From Phytoseiulus persimilis (taxonomy: Eukaryota > Arthropoda > Arachnida > Mesostigmata > Phytoseiidae), in the NCBI GenBank assembly GCA_037576195.1, contig CM075102.1, positions 18,410,745 to 18,474,744 on the forward strand: DNA of 64,000 bases, written 5' to 3'. Shown piece after piece: positions 24,739 to 38,300 of this stretch. The translations under genes and the position numbers were made by a program. How positions within the stretch are numbered: the stretch's first letter is position 1; each line of letters starts with the position of its first letter. The notes under the pieces were generated by a model. The model did no database searches. It worked only from the letters and a program-made list of their open reading frames with translations, and was not told where the DNA came from.

Positions 24739-27700
24739 CGGCTTTGTTTATGCGGGAAGGAGAATCTCGCGATTTGTTTGACCCGCGCGTAGTGAGTGAA
24801 CTCCCGTGCGGAGCCTTCTTAAAAACCCTCCTATAGATGCATCGTGACAAATTATATCAACAAACGGCGGTCGACGTTTTCCTCGCAGGAAGCCTCCGGT
24901 GGAACTGTCATCGTGGCTATTATCTTCTGAGTGATGATCCCCTGATCAGGCAATAAAGGTCGTGGGGAACTCGTCGAAGGGTCCGCGCAGACCCGCCTCC
25001 CCTCGGAGAGAGCGAACCCTCTGACAGGAGCTCTCCGCCTCGAACCAGCGACCTGCTTGACAGGGCGTTGCTGTCCTGGGAGACCCCGTTCCGGAATACT
25101 TTGCATTTCACTCTCGGTCTTTTCGCGCTGCGTTGGGCTCCCTCGAGGCGGGCAAGCTGTGGTGTCTGCGTGAGTTCGCGCAGCACCGGTTAGCACGGCT
25201 GTGGTCGTCCATCAGGAGCTCGGAGAGGATTCTTCTCCTCGAGACGGACTGAGTCCGGCGGGCGTCGTGCGACCTGCTTCCAGCGGGCTCCCAAGCCAGA
25301 CCGACCGGATGCGGGCATTCATGTCATGACCGTTCACGACCGCTGTTGTTCATTTACTCGGATGACGCCTCCGTCGTTCTCGAGGGTCTCTCGAGCCGGA
25401 TGATCGCGGATCGGGATGATCCGACCTTCCGTTGCTCGTCCGATCGCCGTTTGAATTGCTCTCTTCGATTCTCGATCAGTGCTTTCCGGAGAACGAGGTT
25501 CGAATTCAATCGTGGCTCGTCGAGACAGAGCTCGCCTGAAGGAACTCTTCTCCTCCGTTCGAACGCGAAGTATCTCGCAGATTACGATTCCGGCGAGCCC
25601 GGTCGCACGGGAGAGTTTCGTCGAGGGGAAACGATGAATGGATCGAGGAGTTAAGAACGAGCGAACGGAACGGTATCTCGTTAGCTCATCTGGGGAAGTA
25701 AATTAAGACATTGCGGTTTCCTCTTTTTTCACGATGAAACATTTCTCCCTTGCGGGTTGTGACAAACGTCGCTTGAGTCCCGGGCGCGTTAGAATACTTT
25801 TCACGATGAATGCGAAGCGGAAATCACGGCGAGAGCGAAGCGAATCGTCGAGGAAAGGCGGGAGGAAGTCTCCAAGGAGAAGCCGACTGGAAATTGGTGA
25901 TGGGAAGAAATTTCAGCGGCGTTGGGGCGGCGCCGCACGCGCGCGAAACAGGATTCCCCAGGCCGGTCTCAATACAAAGAGAAATAGAAGCAGCCGGGAA
26001 GACGACTCGCTCAATAGGAGCTCCGTAGAGCCGTCTTGTTGCCGAGAGCGGGAGACTTTTGCTTCGACGTGACGGATGTGCTCCGCTAATGGGAGCACGC
26101 TGTCACGTAGAGGTGATACCACAATTTATCACTGGTGCACTACCCGGTATCCTCACTCTCTCGCTTTCTCAAGCGGATTGAATACGATTGCCATCGCAAC
26201 GTCGGCCTCACTGAGAACAGCTCTTCGGTCTACGGAGCTAGAAAACAATCTGGACAGGTTTTAGAAAACCTTTACTGAAGCCTGAGTAGCCTCCCCGGAG
26301 CACCCTCCCTCAGAGTCCGGGAGGGAGAAAATCCTCCGGGTTGCGCATTAAGCGTCGGAACACGGGATGATGATTGAACCGTCAATGATAATCAATCAAA
26401 TATCGCCTGAACTCATGATGTATCATGAGATTGTGGCTTATCAGCGACTGAGCATGTGGCGAAACTGCGCGAACGTAAACACCGACGATGACTACGCAGA
26501 CGGGGGAAACTCATAAAACTCTTTCAATATAAAGCAAGCCTTCCCGGGTCGTAAATCTGATTTGGAACTAGAGTTTAGAGCGATACCGACAATAAAGCCG
26601 ATGATCAAGATGCCGAGCGGGCATGCATCAACGGGACGGCGGATGAGAAGTGAACACGGCTTCGGAACCCGACTTGTGCTCGTTATCGCTGCGACGTGGG
26701 CTGGGGAATCCGTCTTCGAACGGAATTCGTCAACTGTCGTATTCTCATTTTTCTCGAGCGGTGAGGCGCTGACAGCAGTGTGGCCGCATCACAGACACCA
26801 CAGATGTATCGATCCATCTCTCGATCGGTGCGATTGATTCTCGAGCGTTGGATCTCCCGCTCGGTTAGCGCTTGGTAATTGCCGCGTTCTAGTGCCATTG
26901 GCTTCTTAACCAGACCGGCGGCGGCCGACCACCGTCGTTACTCCCGTGCGGGGAGCGCCAAGGCTCACAATGGAGCTTGGGATGCTTGATAGAAGAGATA
27001 TCGAAGAAAGGAGAAGAGAATCAAGATCTGAATCACACTGAGCCATTCTTAAGGGCCGTGATTCGATCGACAGTGGAGACTCGCGGTCTAATAGTTTCGC
27101 GTTTGGGTGAAATATCGTTTTCTGATTAGAGCGCGCAACCATGAACTGAATATCGTCGCTGGCAACTGCCAGAAAGCCTCGCCTTGAGACAGAAACCATT
27201 GCAGGGGACACGAGCGCGGTCCGCGGAGCATTTGAGAAGTGATGGCGGTTTCGGGTTGCCACCTATATAAAGCAATCGAAAGATGAACGTCGGCCTCCCG
27301 CGAACGAAACTAAACTTCGCTACGATTGTCGCGGCGGCTCACCAAGATCCCAACCGCGAGTTCCGATCCGAATATCAATTTTGAATGAGGAATTTCCAAG
27401 GTTTTCCCATCTATGTCAATAGGTGGGACGCGGGGTTACTAACGCTCATCGCCAGGCTCGAAACCTTGGCGATCCCGCTCCAGATTCTCTATTTCGTCCG
27501 TCATCTGCTGTCCTGTGAATCTTTTGGGACCGGGCCGGAGCCCGAGTGAAGTTGGAGAAGCCAATGTTTGAACTGGCCGAGAGCCGTCCGCTGCACATGG
27601 AACGCGCCGAGCCCGATGACAACGCACTCCCGGAGGGTTCGGAGCATCGCATCAAAATCCCCAAGCAGCTCGTCGCAGGTCGACTCCGTCAGCGCGCCCG

Positions 27701-30700
27701 CGTCCAGCCTATCATCTGTTTCCAGGGTTCTGCCGACGGCGGCTACATCTCGCCGTGTGGCTTTGATTGCGGTAAACATTGACCCGACCCGAACCAGCCC
27801 CACGAAAAAAAACCCTTACTGCATGGGCGAGATTCATGAGTTGTTTCCAACCATCGGACGCGCGGCTCCAGTTCATTCTGAGTGAATGAATACGGGGTTG
27901 GGGTCGGATGAACCAACTGTGGAGCGGCGATGACAACAGCGGATGAAGTTATCGATATGGCTGCGCTCCACCTAATCAACGACCAAGCATCTAAACTTAT
28001 CTCCCCTTATCGAATAACGATACGGGCCAAGCGGTCCGCTCGTTGTAGCCGTGATGGATTCTCCGTGAACACTTGTTCCAACAGAACCCTTTTTGATCTT
28101 TCGACATTCGATTGTTAGTGGTGGTCGTCACAGGGTTCCTTTGTTGAACGAGCTTTCCCTCTCTCTCGTCCGACGATTTCGAGCGCGCGCAGCTCTGCTG
28201 CTTTTCACGGGCTGCACCGAACGTCAAGTCACGTATGCTCGAATGTCCACATTTCCTGTGAACTCTGGTTCGAGTCTGATTCGCGTCTAATTAGCTCGAG
28301 AATCGAGTTTATTCGGAATTCGTTATTTTTACCGTCTGCTTCGGTGCTTTCAATCCAGAACCGACGTTTGGGCTCCTCTAATACTGATTCTGCGGATTTC
28401 CTGTTTAAATTGATGGAAGGTCAAGGAAACAGATCTCGTCAACAGCGCGTTCCCAGACGCAGCATGGACTCGACACACCTTGGTTTCACGCTTCATCGTG
28501 GCACCCAGCTATCTTTCCGTTTTGTCGTCGACGGCTGACAGGACCGTCAATGGATCCGCGATGGAGCGTTTGCCGGACGAGATGAGGTTCCCGGACTGCC
28601 ACTGGTTGTATCGAGCCTCGATTCTCTCAGCCTGAAAGGGTTGGGCGAATGAATGCCGGAAGAATGCGAGCAGGCCAATCCGGCAGTGCCAAGCTCTCCT
28701 TGCAGCGACCGACATGGTTTGTTGGGCTCTCTGCGTCCTCCTCCCATACGGAAGCGGCGGTGGAGGCAACCAGCAGGCTTCTTAGCGTTCTCAGCCTGCT
28801 ATTGATGATGTCCCTGAGTAGCCGAACACGTTGCCAAAATACGAAAGCTGTACCCGCGGCCGACGGTGGAACAGAACAAGCTCACTCCAACGCCAGGAGA
28901 CCTAAAAAAGGAGAATAGAAAGGATAACGGCCGAGGGAAACAACGGAACGGGGACCGGCCCGGCTCGTTCCGTATGCGCTCGGTCGCCGGTCAGGACGCA
29001 CAGCTCAGTTGTGATTCCGGTGGACAACCTTCGCGGACGGAAATCCTGTGGTCATTGACTGCAGTTCGCCGCCAGATTTCTCGAGTCAGACAGATAGATT
29101 GAATGGATGCATATTCTGATTAATGAATCGGAGAACCAAAAACCTGGATCCCCGACGGGTCTCTTTGGTACTTATTGATGATGCTCAACACGTTTGATGA
29201 TTGTTCACGGCAACGCGGCGGCTGACCCACATGAACCAACGATTTGACGAGTGCGAGCGCCTGTCGCTGAACGCATAAGCAAGCCGTCCAGCGAGTCGCA
29301 ATCGAAATCCGGATCCATCCGGGATTATCTACAACGGCTCGCGTCGCGGGATTATATCTAACCAATTGGCCGGACCGCTCTGCACATGTTTCCCGCATCA
29401 GGACCAAGCAGGGGTCGGAGTTTGCTCCCTCGGCGAGAGTTCGAGATAGCGCCTGACGGGAGACATGAGGACTCTTCTCAAACGGAGTAGAACAGTGGAT
29501 ATCACACTTTTCAAGCAGGGCTCTCCGCATGGCTCGTGTGCAGTGAGCGAAGGATCCGACGGGATATTTCTGTTGGGCGCTCTGTTTGTGTGTGTTGTCG
29601 TTCCGCGCCTGGGTACTTTCAATCGTGACCCCCCGCCCAGGATGCAAAGACGAACTCAAGACTATGCTCTTTGGGTGCGTTTGCTCTGCTTATCCATGCT
29701 GCGGTGTGATACAACACCTCACAGTCTAATCTGTGCTCGCCGCGAAAAGAATTTAGAAGTTCGTTGGGTTCGCAAAGGAAAACTAACGAGAGAGGACACG
29801 TGCAAAAAAAATGTGCGCCCAGACACTGGGTCGGTGGAGCGAATGGTCTGTCAGGAGGGAGCCCACAGTCAGGCGGGAGACGTCTATTCGAAGCTTCATT
29901 AGAATTCTGAATTAACCTCCTCGCTGCAATAGCTGGACCTCCTTGTATTCCTCGGTCGAATTCGTCGAATCCGCCTGGGAGGAACATGCTCCTCCTTCGC
30001 GTTTGCTACTTGTTTCCCAGTGGGTGTCTCTCTCTTCCTGCTCGATTCCCTGTCAGAAATGGTTCATCTTCTGTCGGCTTTTGGAGATCGTTCTCCATAC
30101 GGGCGGATTAGAAGCTCCTCTTCGGTGACGCAGCGACATATATTTTGGGAATTGTCCGAAAAAGCGAATCCGACTCTACAAAAAACTCGGATGAATGAAC
30201 AGCGGAGTGGAACTCGACCTCCTGGCCGGTGGTTGATCTCGAGTCTCAAGGCGGTTGAAATCGATCCAACGTATTCGTTTGGTGTCGTAGAATCGATAAT
30301 GTGGTGGAGTGGGCGCGGAAGCCGCGATCGATCTGCGCCAGAAACCGTAACGTTCCTTTTCCCTCTTTTTGGAAGCTCTTACTTAGCCTCCTTCTCGGTC
30401 GCCTCCCCTCATAAAATACGACTGGTGTGGCTGACAGCTCGCTATCGAGCTTGTAGATTACGTTTATAATAACGACGACGCTGTGAGACGCTCAGAGCCG
30501 CCGCTCTGTAGGGAATAGTCATGGTCGGGCTGCCGCTGGTAGTTCTGGAGCTCGTTGATAGATTTCGGAGAAAAAAAAAGGAGGAACAACAGGGATGCGG
30601 CCAGTTTATAAATACTGCTGTTACCCTGCGCGAGATTCAAAGTAAATATTTCACCGACGGAGAAGGAGGATCTGGACTTTCGAACTGACGCGTTCGCACG

Positions 30701-31986
30701 CTCGCTCGTGACTGCGTCAGTTCGTTAGGGAGTTCCACCTCTATGCCACGAGACAGTCCGCAATATACTGGAAAAGTAGAGGAACAAGAGGGAAAAGCAG
30801 CGCCAGGACCGAGCGTTTCCTCTGAGCGGCTCCGAGCCGCTTGGACTCCGACAGCAGCGTCATCTGGGAAACCCAGGGTTGAGTGGGCCAGCGTCCTGGT
30901 TTGCTGATGATAATGGCTCAAGGTCGGTAGTGTTGCAAACCGAGTTAATGGATGGTACAGAAACCAGTGGCAACAGAGCCCGTCTGACGCAACTCGCTGC
31001 ATTGCCTGTGAACGTTGATACTTGAGTCGTCGTCCAGGAAGAACTCCCACGAAGTGAACGCCCCCAGCTCGAGGATCTGGTTCGTCCGTCGGAGAGCCCT
31101 TTGGCTGGTGTGTCATGCATGACGAAATACGTACTCCTCTGCTGCCAAGCAGCCCGCGCTAGAGATCATAAACACAGCCCCGCAGTGAATTGTACCTATC
31201 TTCGAAAAAGGGTCTGGCATCTGGTCTCCCGTCGATTGATAAGCCCTCTCGAGATTCTGAACCCTACGAACGGTGGCGGGTACGCTGCGGAAGCTTTTTC
31301 CTTCATTCCCCTGTTCTCCGAAAGTCAAAGCAGCATCCGTCGAGATTTCGCGATCATAGTCCAACACGTTTCTCGGAGCGGCATCCTTCCGGTGAACTTC
31401 GTGCGACGGACACCGGGCGGATCTGTCTGCGGAGGAGGATCCACCGCGTTGCGATAACACCGATATCGTCCCTTCTATGTCAATGCCGATTGCATAAGAG
31501 GAATAATCGAGAGGGAGGAGCCGATCTCGTCTTTTGTTTCTGTCGGGAGACTCGTCGCCGGTCCAATGCGGAACCAGGAGAGAGATCGCGGGACACTAGT
31601 CTTTCATGGTCTTGGTGGTCGTATTATGTTTACGAAAGAATCGGCGGATGATTTCGGGGGACGGAACCGAAACCCAACGGAGGTTTTTCTTGCTCCCGGG
31701 CAGATACGTTTTAGTGAAATGTAAGCTCATGTAAGAGCGCCTGACGGAGGTTCGCTATCAACCGTTGACCAACTCGTCGACTAATCAGATGGTCACACGT
31801 GTTTCTTCTGTTGTCGCGTTCGCTCAGTCGATCGGTGACCGCCATTCGAGGGAACTCCTCAAGCGACACAATCTCCCCCCGCTAAGGCTATCGGTGCTCG
31901 TGAGGCCGCTCTGTCTCAGGTTGGGCGTTACGAGATACCAGAGCCATTACGCTTAAACAGGATTCGGATCATTCTATTTCGGCTTC

Positions 31987-32017
31987 TTTTTCACCGTTTT
32001 TTTTTTTTTTTTCACCG
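31987..32017. repeat. T16 run flanked by a 10-bp direct repeat
   Basis: TTTTTCACCG at 31987-31996 is repeated at 32008-32017 with a run of sixteen T between and overlapping the second copy. This is consistent with slippage or a small tandem duplication. It is intronic. Confidence 0.85.
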
Positions 32018-35000
32018 TCCCGCCTTTGCTTCAAGAAGCTGCAGTGCGGGGGCAGAAGCAGAAGAAAGAGACATTTCAGCCGGAGACCTCAGAAATTTAT
32101 TGCGGGATCGTCACGACGGTCGCCGAGCGTATGAATTGAGCTCAGCAGTCGCGTTCTGCGTTTCTTTTCCACTTCTATCTCGGTCTCCCTTCCTAATACG
32201 GGGTCCATCGTTTTCCATTTCGCCGTGATTTTTCTGAAAAAAAAAAGGAGGAGGGACGAGAGCCTATCCGAAAAATAGAGGCGTATCGAGCGCCCCGAAT
32301 CGGAATGCGCTTCGCCTCCAGAGCTGAGTAGAATCAGTTGATCCCTGCTTGAAAAACAATTTGAGAAGACCCGGTCGAAAAACGAATTTGGAGTTACGCG
32401 CGTGGATAAGCCTCCTCACGGAAGCGGGAGAGGGCGCTGGCGTCCAGCATTGCGGTTTACTGTGGCCGCCACAGACGGCGCCACGTATTCTGCAACGGCC
32501 GCGGAAGCTCTCGTCGTCCTCGCGGATGGCTCCTATTGATCAGAACTGCGGTCGTCCCCTTCGCCTATGGAACAGATTGGCAATTAGTTAAATTGATGGC
32601 ACAATCTCCCTAATTACCCAACGCTTATCTTTTAGGCTGCTTCGGTGCAAGTGGATGTCCTCTCTTTCTAGTCAACGTTGATCACAGCTCTTCTTGCATC
32701 AACAGCCTCCGGCCTACTCCTTGAGCTTAGTGATCGGTAATACCAACCACGGGCGGCTCGCTATCGAGTTACCCTGGTCTGCCTGTCACTACAAAATTAG
32801 AGAGCAAGGGCGATGGTCATCGGGGCCGCAGTACATTCTTTAGAGTTCGACAAGTGATCTTCTTCGAGCTCTAACATAATCGTAAAGACGATTCCACCTC
32901 TCTCCATGATCCTCCCTGAATACGATGTACTTCGTGATCGGCGAATCTGGAGACCCGCGTCTCAAGCATCAAAACCGCCCTCCAGACAAGACGAAACCCT
33001 CCACCTGGCTCCATTACACCCCGGTTCTCCCAAATCAGTGGAAAGCCAGCTTTTTCTCCCGTAGGAAGTCTGACGGCGGGACTCTCAAGCTCACCCGCAG
33101 AGAGGACTAGCCGGTCAGCTAGACGGCCTTTCGCGTGATGGTCCTGTTTTCCCGTATGCCTCCACCCCTGGGAGAAACGAGAGTGACGTTGAAAACAGTA
33201 AAGTGTTTTATCTTGCGCGCTCTTCCGCCTCCGCGGGCCATGACTGACTCTGGTAGGCCTCAAAGACAGCCAGATATCTTTCAGGGCCCCGACAAAATCT
33301 TCATCTTGCCCGCTCCTACGAGGCTAAGTATCGATCAGTTCTCCCAGGGAGGCAAATTTCGCAGCTTTCTCATCGAGCGGATCGTTGTTCTGGAACCCCC
33401 GTCGCGGAACCTCAGTTGAGGCGGAGAACAACTCGCTCCGTTGGCCTGAGAAGATCACGCTGGAGTTCTGTTTCCTCTGAGCAAAACACACCACTTTCAT
33501 GTTCCGGTATGAGCGGAACTCTCGAAAAGTCGCAAGGAGGGCAATTGTTCCCGAGGGACAGGATACCAGTAGCCGACGTTGCATCTCCGGAGGCGGTCGA
33601 CATTCGTCACGCGAAACAAGTCGATAAACGTCCGATTTTCGGCATGCGAATGCACCGAAAAGCAGCAAGTTGCTCTCCTTTTGTAAGGAGCACGTTTTTC
33701 CGTTCTCAAAGGCGATGTCGTGTCGCCGTGACAGCGACGTCCTTTTGAAGCTCCTTTTCGGGAGACGAGGCGGGGGACGTCGAGTCCTGAGATATGGCCC
33801 ATCGCCTTTCGAGATAACCACTCGTGGAAATCAAGAGCGAGGCTTCTCGGCAGCAATCGAATAGAACCGGGATCCTCTCTGACTTATAAGGGGCCGTGGG
33901 GTTTGGAGCGAGCGGATCCGGAGGAAAGACAGGAAACAACGATAGAGTAGAGAACTCTGTCGCTCAAGAGACGGGCAAAGGATTCTCTATCTGAACCGAC
34001 GAGGGTTCCTTTATGAGAGCGGTCGCAAAAGCGGCGGCAAAAGTTGAATTGGCCCTCATGAGTCGTCCGCCCTGAATTTCGCATCTCCTCTCTCTTCATC
34101 GATGGTTCCGACAAGGAGTCTTTGCGAATAGATGTCCTTGGCCGTTCCCCCGCTCCGCAGATATTCGGTGGAGTTTGGTTCATAGTGGAGGAAGAAAACT
34201 CTTGAAAGGTCCCATATCTCCTCATCCCGGAGTCTCGGATCCAAGCCGCAGAGTGGCGTTCTATCTCAGAGGAATGAGAACCCATGCGTTGTTCCTCTCG
34301 ATCCGGGTCAATTCCTCCCTCGGATGTTCTCCTTGACTGCTCGGAAAAAATTCCAAGGGAAGCTCTTCCACCTCAGGCTCAGCAAGCTCTGTAGTAATTC
34401 GATAAGGCGTAATTCCTGCCGAGGTGTGTTCACTGCCACCTACTCATCGAGACCTGATACAAGTAATCGACGTAAAAAGGATTTGGCTCTATGATCTAAT
34501 CTCCAATGGCAAGCTTATGGGGAATCAGGCCGAACAGGGGAGAACACGGCGTAGATGCGGAGGCCATAGAGAATCACGGTCTTCTGTCAATATTTGCTCG
34601 ACCGCTTGGCTTCTGCTCGGCCGTGTCCGAAGCCGTCGGGACACTTTTGCTCGCCGGATCCTGAACTTCGGTCGAAGTCTATCGCTCCTGCCGGCGGTGC
34701 AAATGGGAAGCCTCCCCAGCTCCGACTAGGGAATAGGCGCTAGCATGGGATTCCAGTCCTGAACAAGCGCGCGGCGCGCTCATCGCTCGGAACGAAGAGC
34801 CGCATCTCAGCGGCAGGCATACTCTGGGTGTTCGATCGAAACCAAATGTTTGGATTATTCAACATTGGGATTTAGATTCGGCATCACGCCTACACAGCGA
34901 GTTCAAATCGCTGAACACGTGGCGCAGCGCACCCGGACCCGAAAAACTGGGGAGCGCGCGCCCTTCTCTCCGATTCCCACACATGTTCCGTTCCGAATCG

Positions 35001-35098
35001 GCGGAATCCTATGGACAAATCGAAACAGCGCCCCGTTCCGAGTAGCCACGGGTTCGTTCTCCGTGGAGCGCGATCTAATCTTGGGTCGTTTGTTGCAG

Positions 35099-35344
35099 GC
35101 GGACTCAACCGCAACGGAACGCTGCGGTCGTCGACAATCAAGAAGGTCGACCCTCCGAAAGTTCCGGACCTCGCTAACAACAATAACAACAACAACAACA
35201 CTAATAGCAACGCCAGCCACAACAGGCTCTCGTGTTATTCTACATCGTCAGGCTCCTCGAACTCGTCGTCTGGAGGATCTTCGTGCGGGACCTACGAGAG
35301 CGATCCAGTCTACCAACAGCCCCCGATATGTCCACCGTCTCCTG
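35099..35344 (+). CDS. Caskin exon: Asn/Ser-rich linker
   Basis: The exon is 246 nt, phase 1 in (after TTTGTTGCAG) and phase 1 out (CCTG|GTGAGT). It starts GLNRNGTLRSSTIKKVDPPK (window residues 227-246), then has a run of eight Asn, a Ser/Gly-rich stretch, and YESDPVYQQPPICPPSP before the donor. This is the region between SH3 and SAM domains, which in Caskins is long, poorly conserved and Ser/Pro-rich. It is assigned by position and phase: the preceding SH3 exon ends with one base that these first two bases complete to Gly. The Asn run is written mostly with AAC in tandem, so its length may vary between individuals. The two Tyr residues near the end (TYES and VYQQPP) could be kinase or SH2-partner sites, which is inference. 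I see no EEIWVLR-like CASK-binding motif. Confidence 0.85.
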
Positions 35345-38300
35345 GTGAGTTGATGAGTCTTTTTTCTGTGGGAATCGCTCCGCAGAGCGCTGGGCTCTTG
35401 ACAGAGGTCGAGTGGAGTGAAGTCCGTAAACGTTGAGAGAATTTTCAATGGTTTGTGAAGAGCTCGGACAAAGAATTTCCTGAAAGTGTCTCGAGCGTCC
35501 CACGGACCAGCAGGGCGGAATGTCCTCCGGACTGTGATTTCGAGAATCGAGTGGAAAGTTAGTGGCTCGTAGTTTGTCGATTCTGTCGTTGCGCTCGTCG
35601 GGACACGCCGTTAGCTTGATAGCATGGATTCCCGCACGCACAACTTGCGGCCACTGGGAACCACTCGCTCAGCGAAACTTTTTTCGGCAATATACGTTGC
35701 GCTAAGCAGAGTTAGACGGTGGTTTTTCTCTTGGCGCTCCACCTCTTATCATGGAGTCGGTCGCGCTGCTGGAGCCCCTCCCGCACTCTGTTTCTCGCCT
35801 TATTCATAGGGCGTTGATTTCACGCCAATTTCCCCCAATGCTGTTCGAAGCTATACTTCATCACGTAATGTGCTTCGACTCCACGGTGACTTGGTATGCC
35901 CCCCCAGAGCGAAGCCATCGCTTCACCTGCAACGGTGCGCGAACGATGAACTAGATTCGCTAACATCTTCTCCGTGATCGAAAAGACGTACAACGTTTAT
36001 TAACTACCCCAGTCTTCGGGATCAGGAACACGGGTCTCACTCTCGAAGTCTCTCTCGTCGCGGAGGAGAAGGTTTTTCGAGATCTTTCCGAATCGGATGA
36101 TGATCACTCCCATGATGTTACAATGGAAGCAAACCAGAACGGAGCGGCTGATCTCTTCGCTGTTATCAGGCAGTAATCTCACTCCTGATGCTGTTCGAAC
36201 CGGTTTCCGCAGCGACTGTGCTGCGGACAGTCGTTCTGCCGGCAACAGTTATTCCATCGCTGTGGGAGCAACCGACGCCCACCCAGAGACAGGGTTTATT
36301 GCAGGAAAATACGCGGTTGTACCTCCTCCTTAGCTGTGCGCACAGGTGACCGCTTCTCCCGCTGAGCGTCGTTTTGTACGTGGCTGGCAGAAACTACTGG
36401 GGGCGCGGCGTGTTCGGGTCACGTGGTTAGGGGGCAGTCTAACACAGTTGTTCTTGACTTGATTATCTTTCGTCCAATCGGCCGACTGGCCGGAGTCGCT
36501 TCCACTCGGGCTGTACCTCGCAAATCGTCGAGGAAGACCGACGAACAAACTGAGCGAAGGAACAAGTCGCTCTAGCAACAGATTCTGCTCACTCGACTCG
36601 GGACTCTTTTCCGGTTCCGATGGGTTCCTCTGCGTCGTCTCCTCGATCTCCTTCTGGGCTCGCGGTGTCCCGCGACGTCTGGCCGAGATCAGAGGAACAT
36701 GAAGATGGCTCCGGGTACGAGGAGGATCTATGGTCCATGGCAAGCCGCAGGCCGGGTACATTGTCCGCCAAGAATGCAATAATATCAGCCGATCCACGAC
36801 AACGGAATATCTTCACTTCGGGCGCTCTTTCACTTACGACGGAGAATGCTGGATCTGGCTTCCCTGGACGTACCATCCTATTTGGAGTTTCCAGGCAAGC
36901 GCTCCCAGGAGGAGTGTCTCGACTCCGCGGTTTGTAGTCCGGAAAACATCCTCGTGATCTTTACGACTCGCCACTCCCTGCTCTATCCCGTCTGTCCTCC
37001 TGAGAAGGTGCCCCCTCTGGCCATGAATTTTTCCCATAGACCTTCGGGACTCTCCGAAACGCTCGGAAGTGCAGTTGAGCCTATTTTCGTAAGGGTTGTA
37101 GGAGCGGAGAGATCCTTATGGTGAGACGCGAGGCTCTCGCGACAGATTCGTATTGGAGTGAAAATGATATCAGAACCCGTAACGCCCCCTCCCCTTCCCC
37201 CGCCCGAATGGAGGACAAGCTGGACGCTTAGCGTTTCTGACCACGATCGAGGATGTCGAGTGACTGCCTCAGTGAGGAGCTAAAACGCGGTTCATTGTCG
37301 CGGCTTGCCAGCCTGCAGCTGAAACAGAGCCGCCCCGCTCAGTTGTTTCCAGACGAGGGATAGTTCCCGGTTATGGGAGCTTGCCTTAATGCTCGTTGTG
37401 CATTCTCTCTTAAGCGGCCAGCTGATCCCTCGCGGGCGAACACTTTCTTACTATGTGCTTTGGATTATGCGCGGGAACTTCAAACTGGTACTATCAACCC
37501 CTAGTAATGGACTTCACGAGAGACTTTCGTTTGCTAATGCGAAAACTGGCTTCATCCTCCAAGAAAACTCGTGAAAAGGGACCTTCCAGAATGGGCAACC
37601 ACGCCGTCGGAGCGAAACCCGCGCGTCAGAAAATAAACTACAAACGGAACTGGGAGGTGTATATAGGTTTGAGAAAGAGGAAGAAACATGGAGTTTCAGA
37701 AGTCGGAGGAATCCGGCAGGACTCTTAGTTGAAACACTCCTAAGAGGAAGGAAGCCGGGGAGCCAACGATAGCTGCAGATGGGTTGAAGAGTGGAGTTAG
37801 CGGAAGCTGCCGACAAGGAGAGTGCGAGGTCCGGGAGTCTGGAAGTCGGTTCGGTGATGCATAAGAAGCCGTTCCAATTATCGTCTGCTCCAAATGAGAC
37901 CGTGCTGACTTGGCGATTCGCCGTCACCGCTTTCGCGGCTGGAGTCGGTACGTATCGTACGTCGAAGCGAATTCAATCAGCGAGAAGACGAATAGAGTGC
38001 GGAAGGCTTCAGAAGCTGGGACGCCAATTATTTGAAGCTACACCTAGCGCCTCATAGGTATTCACTTCCCTGAAACTCTTCCAGGGCGGAGGAGTGGACG
38101 GCTGATAACGCGGCTGAAAGAGATCAGGAGCCACGAAAGAAACGAGGAGAGGGCTGCGATATGACCGTGATAAGGATAGACGTCCGAAACAAGCAGGGAG
38201 GAAGCAATAAAAGCTTGCCACTATCTCCTCGTTCGCCGCGGCTGCATGGCTTGCTTTCCATGTAACCTGTGTTTCTTCGCGTTTCCTCTTCCTCCCGGCT

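Larger units (their letters stand above)
10223..35098 (+). other. Caskin intron, 24.9 kb
   Basis: This very long intron begins GTGAGTTGGG and ends GTTTGTTGCAG; both flanking exons are in phase 1. It holds a perfect hairpin (10907-10951), a poly-G run (21536-21552), a decayed reverse-transcriptase-like stretch (23516-24738), a T-run (31997-32012) and short A-runs near 30571 and 32237. The 13.4-14.9 kb part is pyrimidine-rich on the + strand, which explains the purine-rich, Lys/Arg/Glu-coding minus frame at 13456-13968. Frames of 140-210 codons on both strands (for example 21461-22096 plus, 29120-29659 minus) have no domains I recognise. A nested gene cannot be excluded without transcript data, but I see none. 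Confidence 0.75.
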
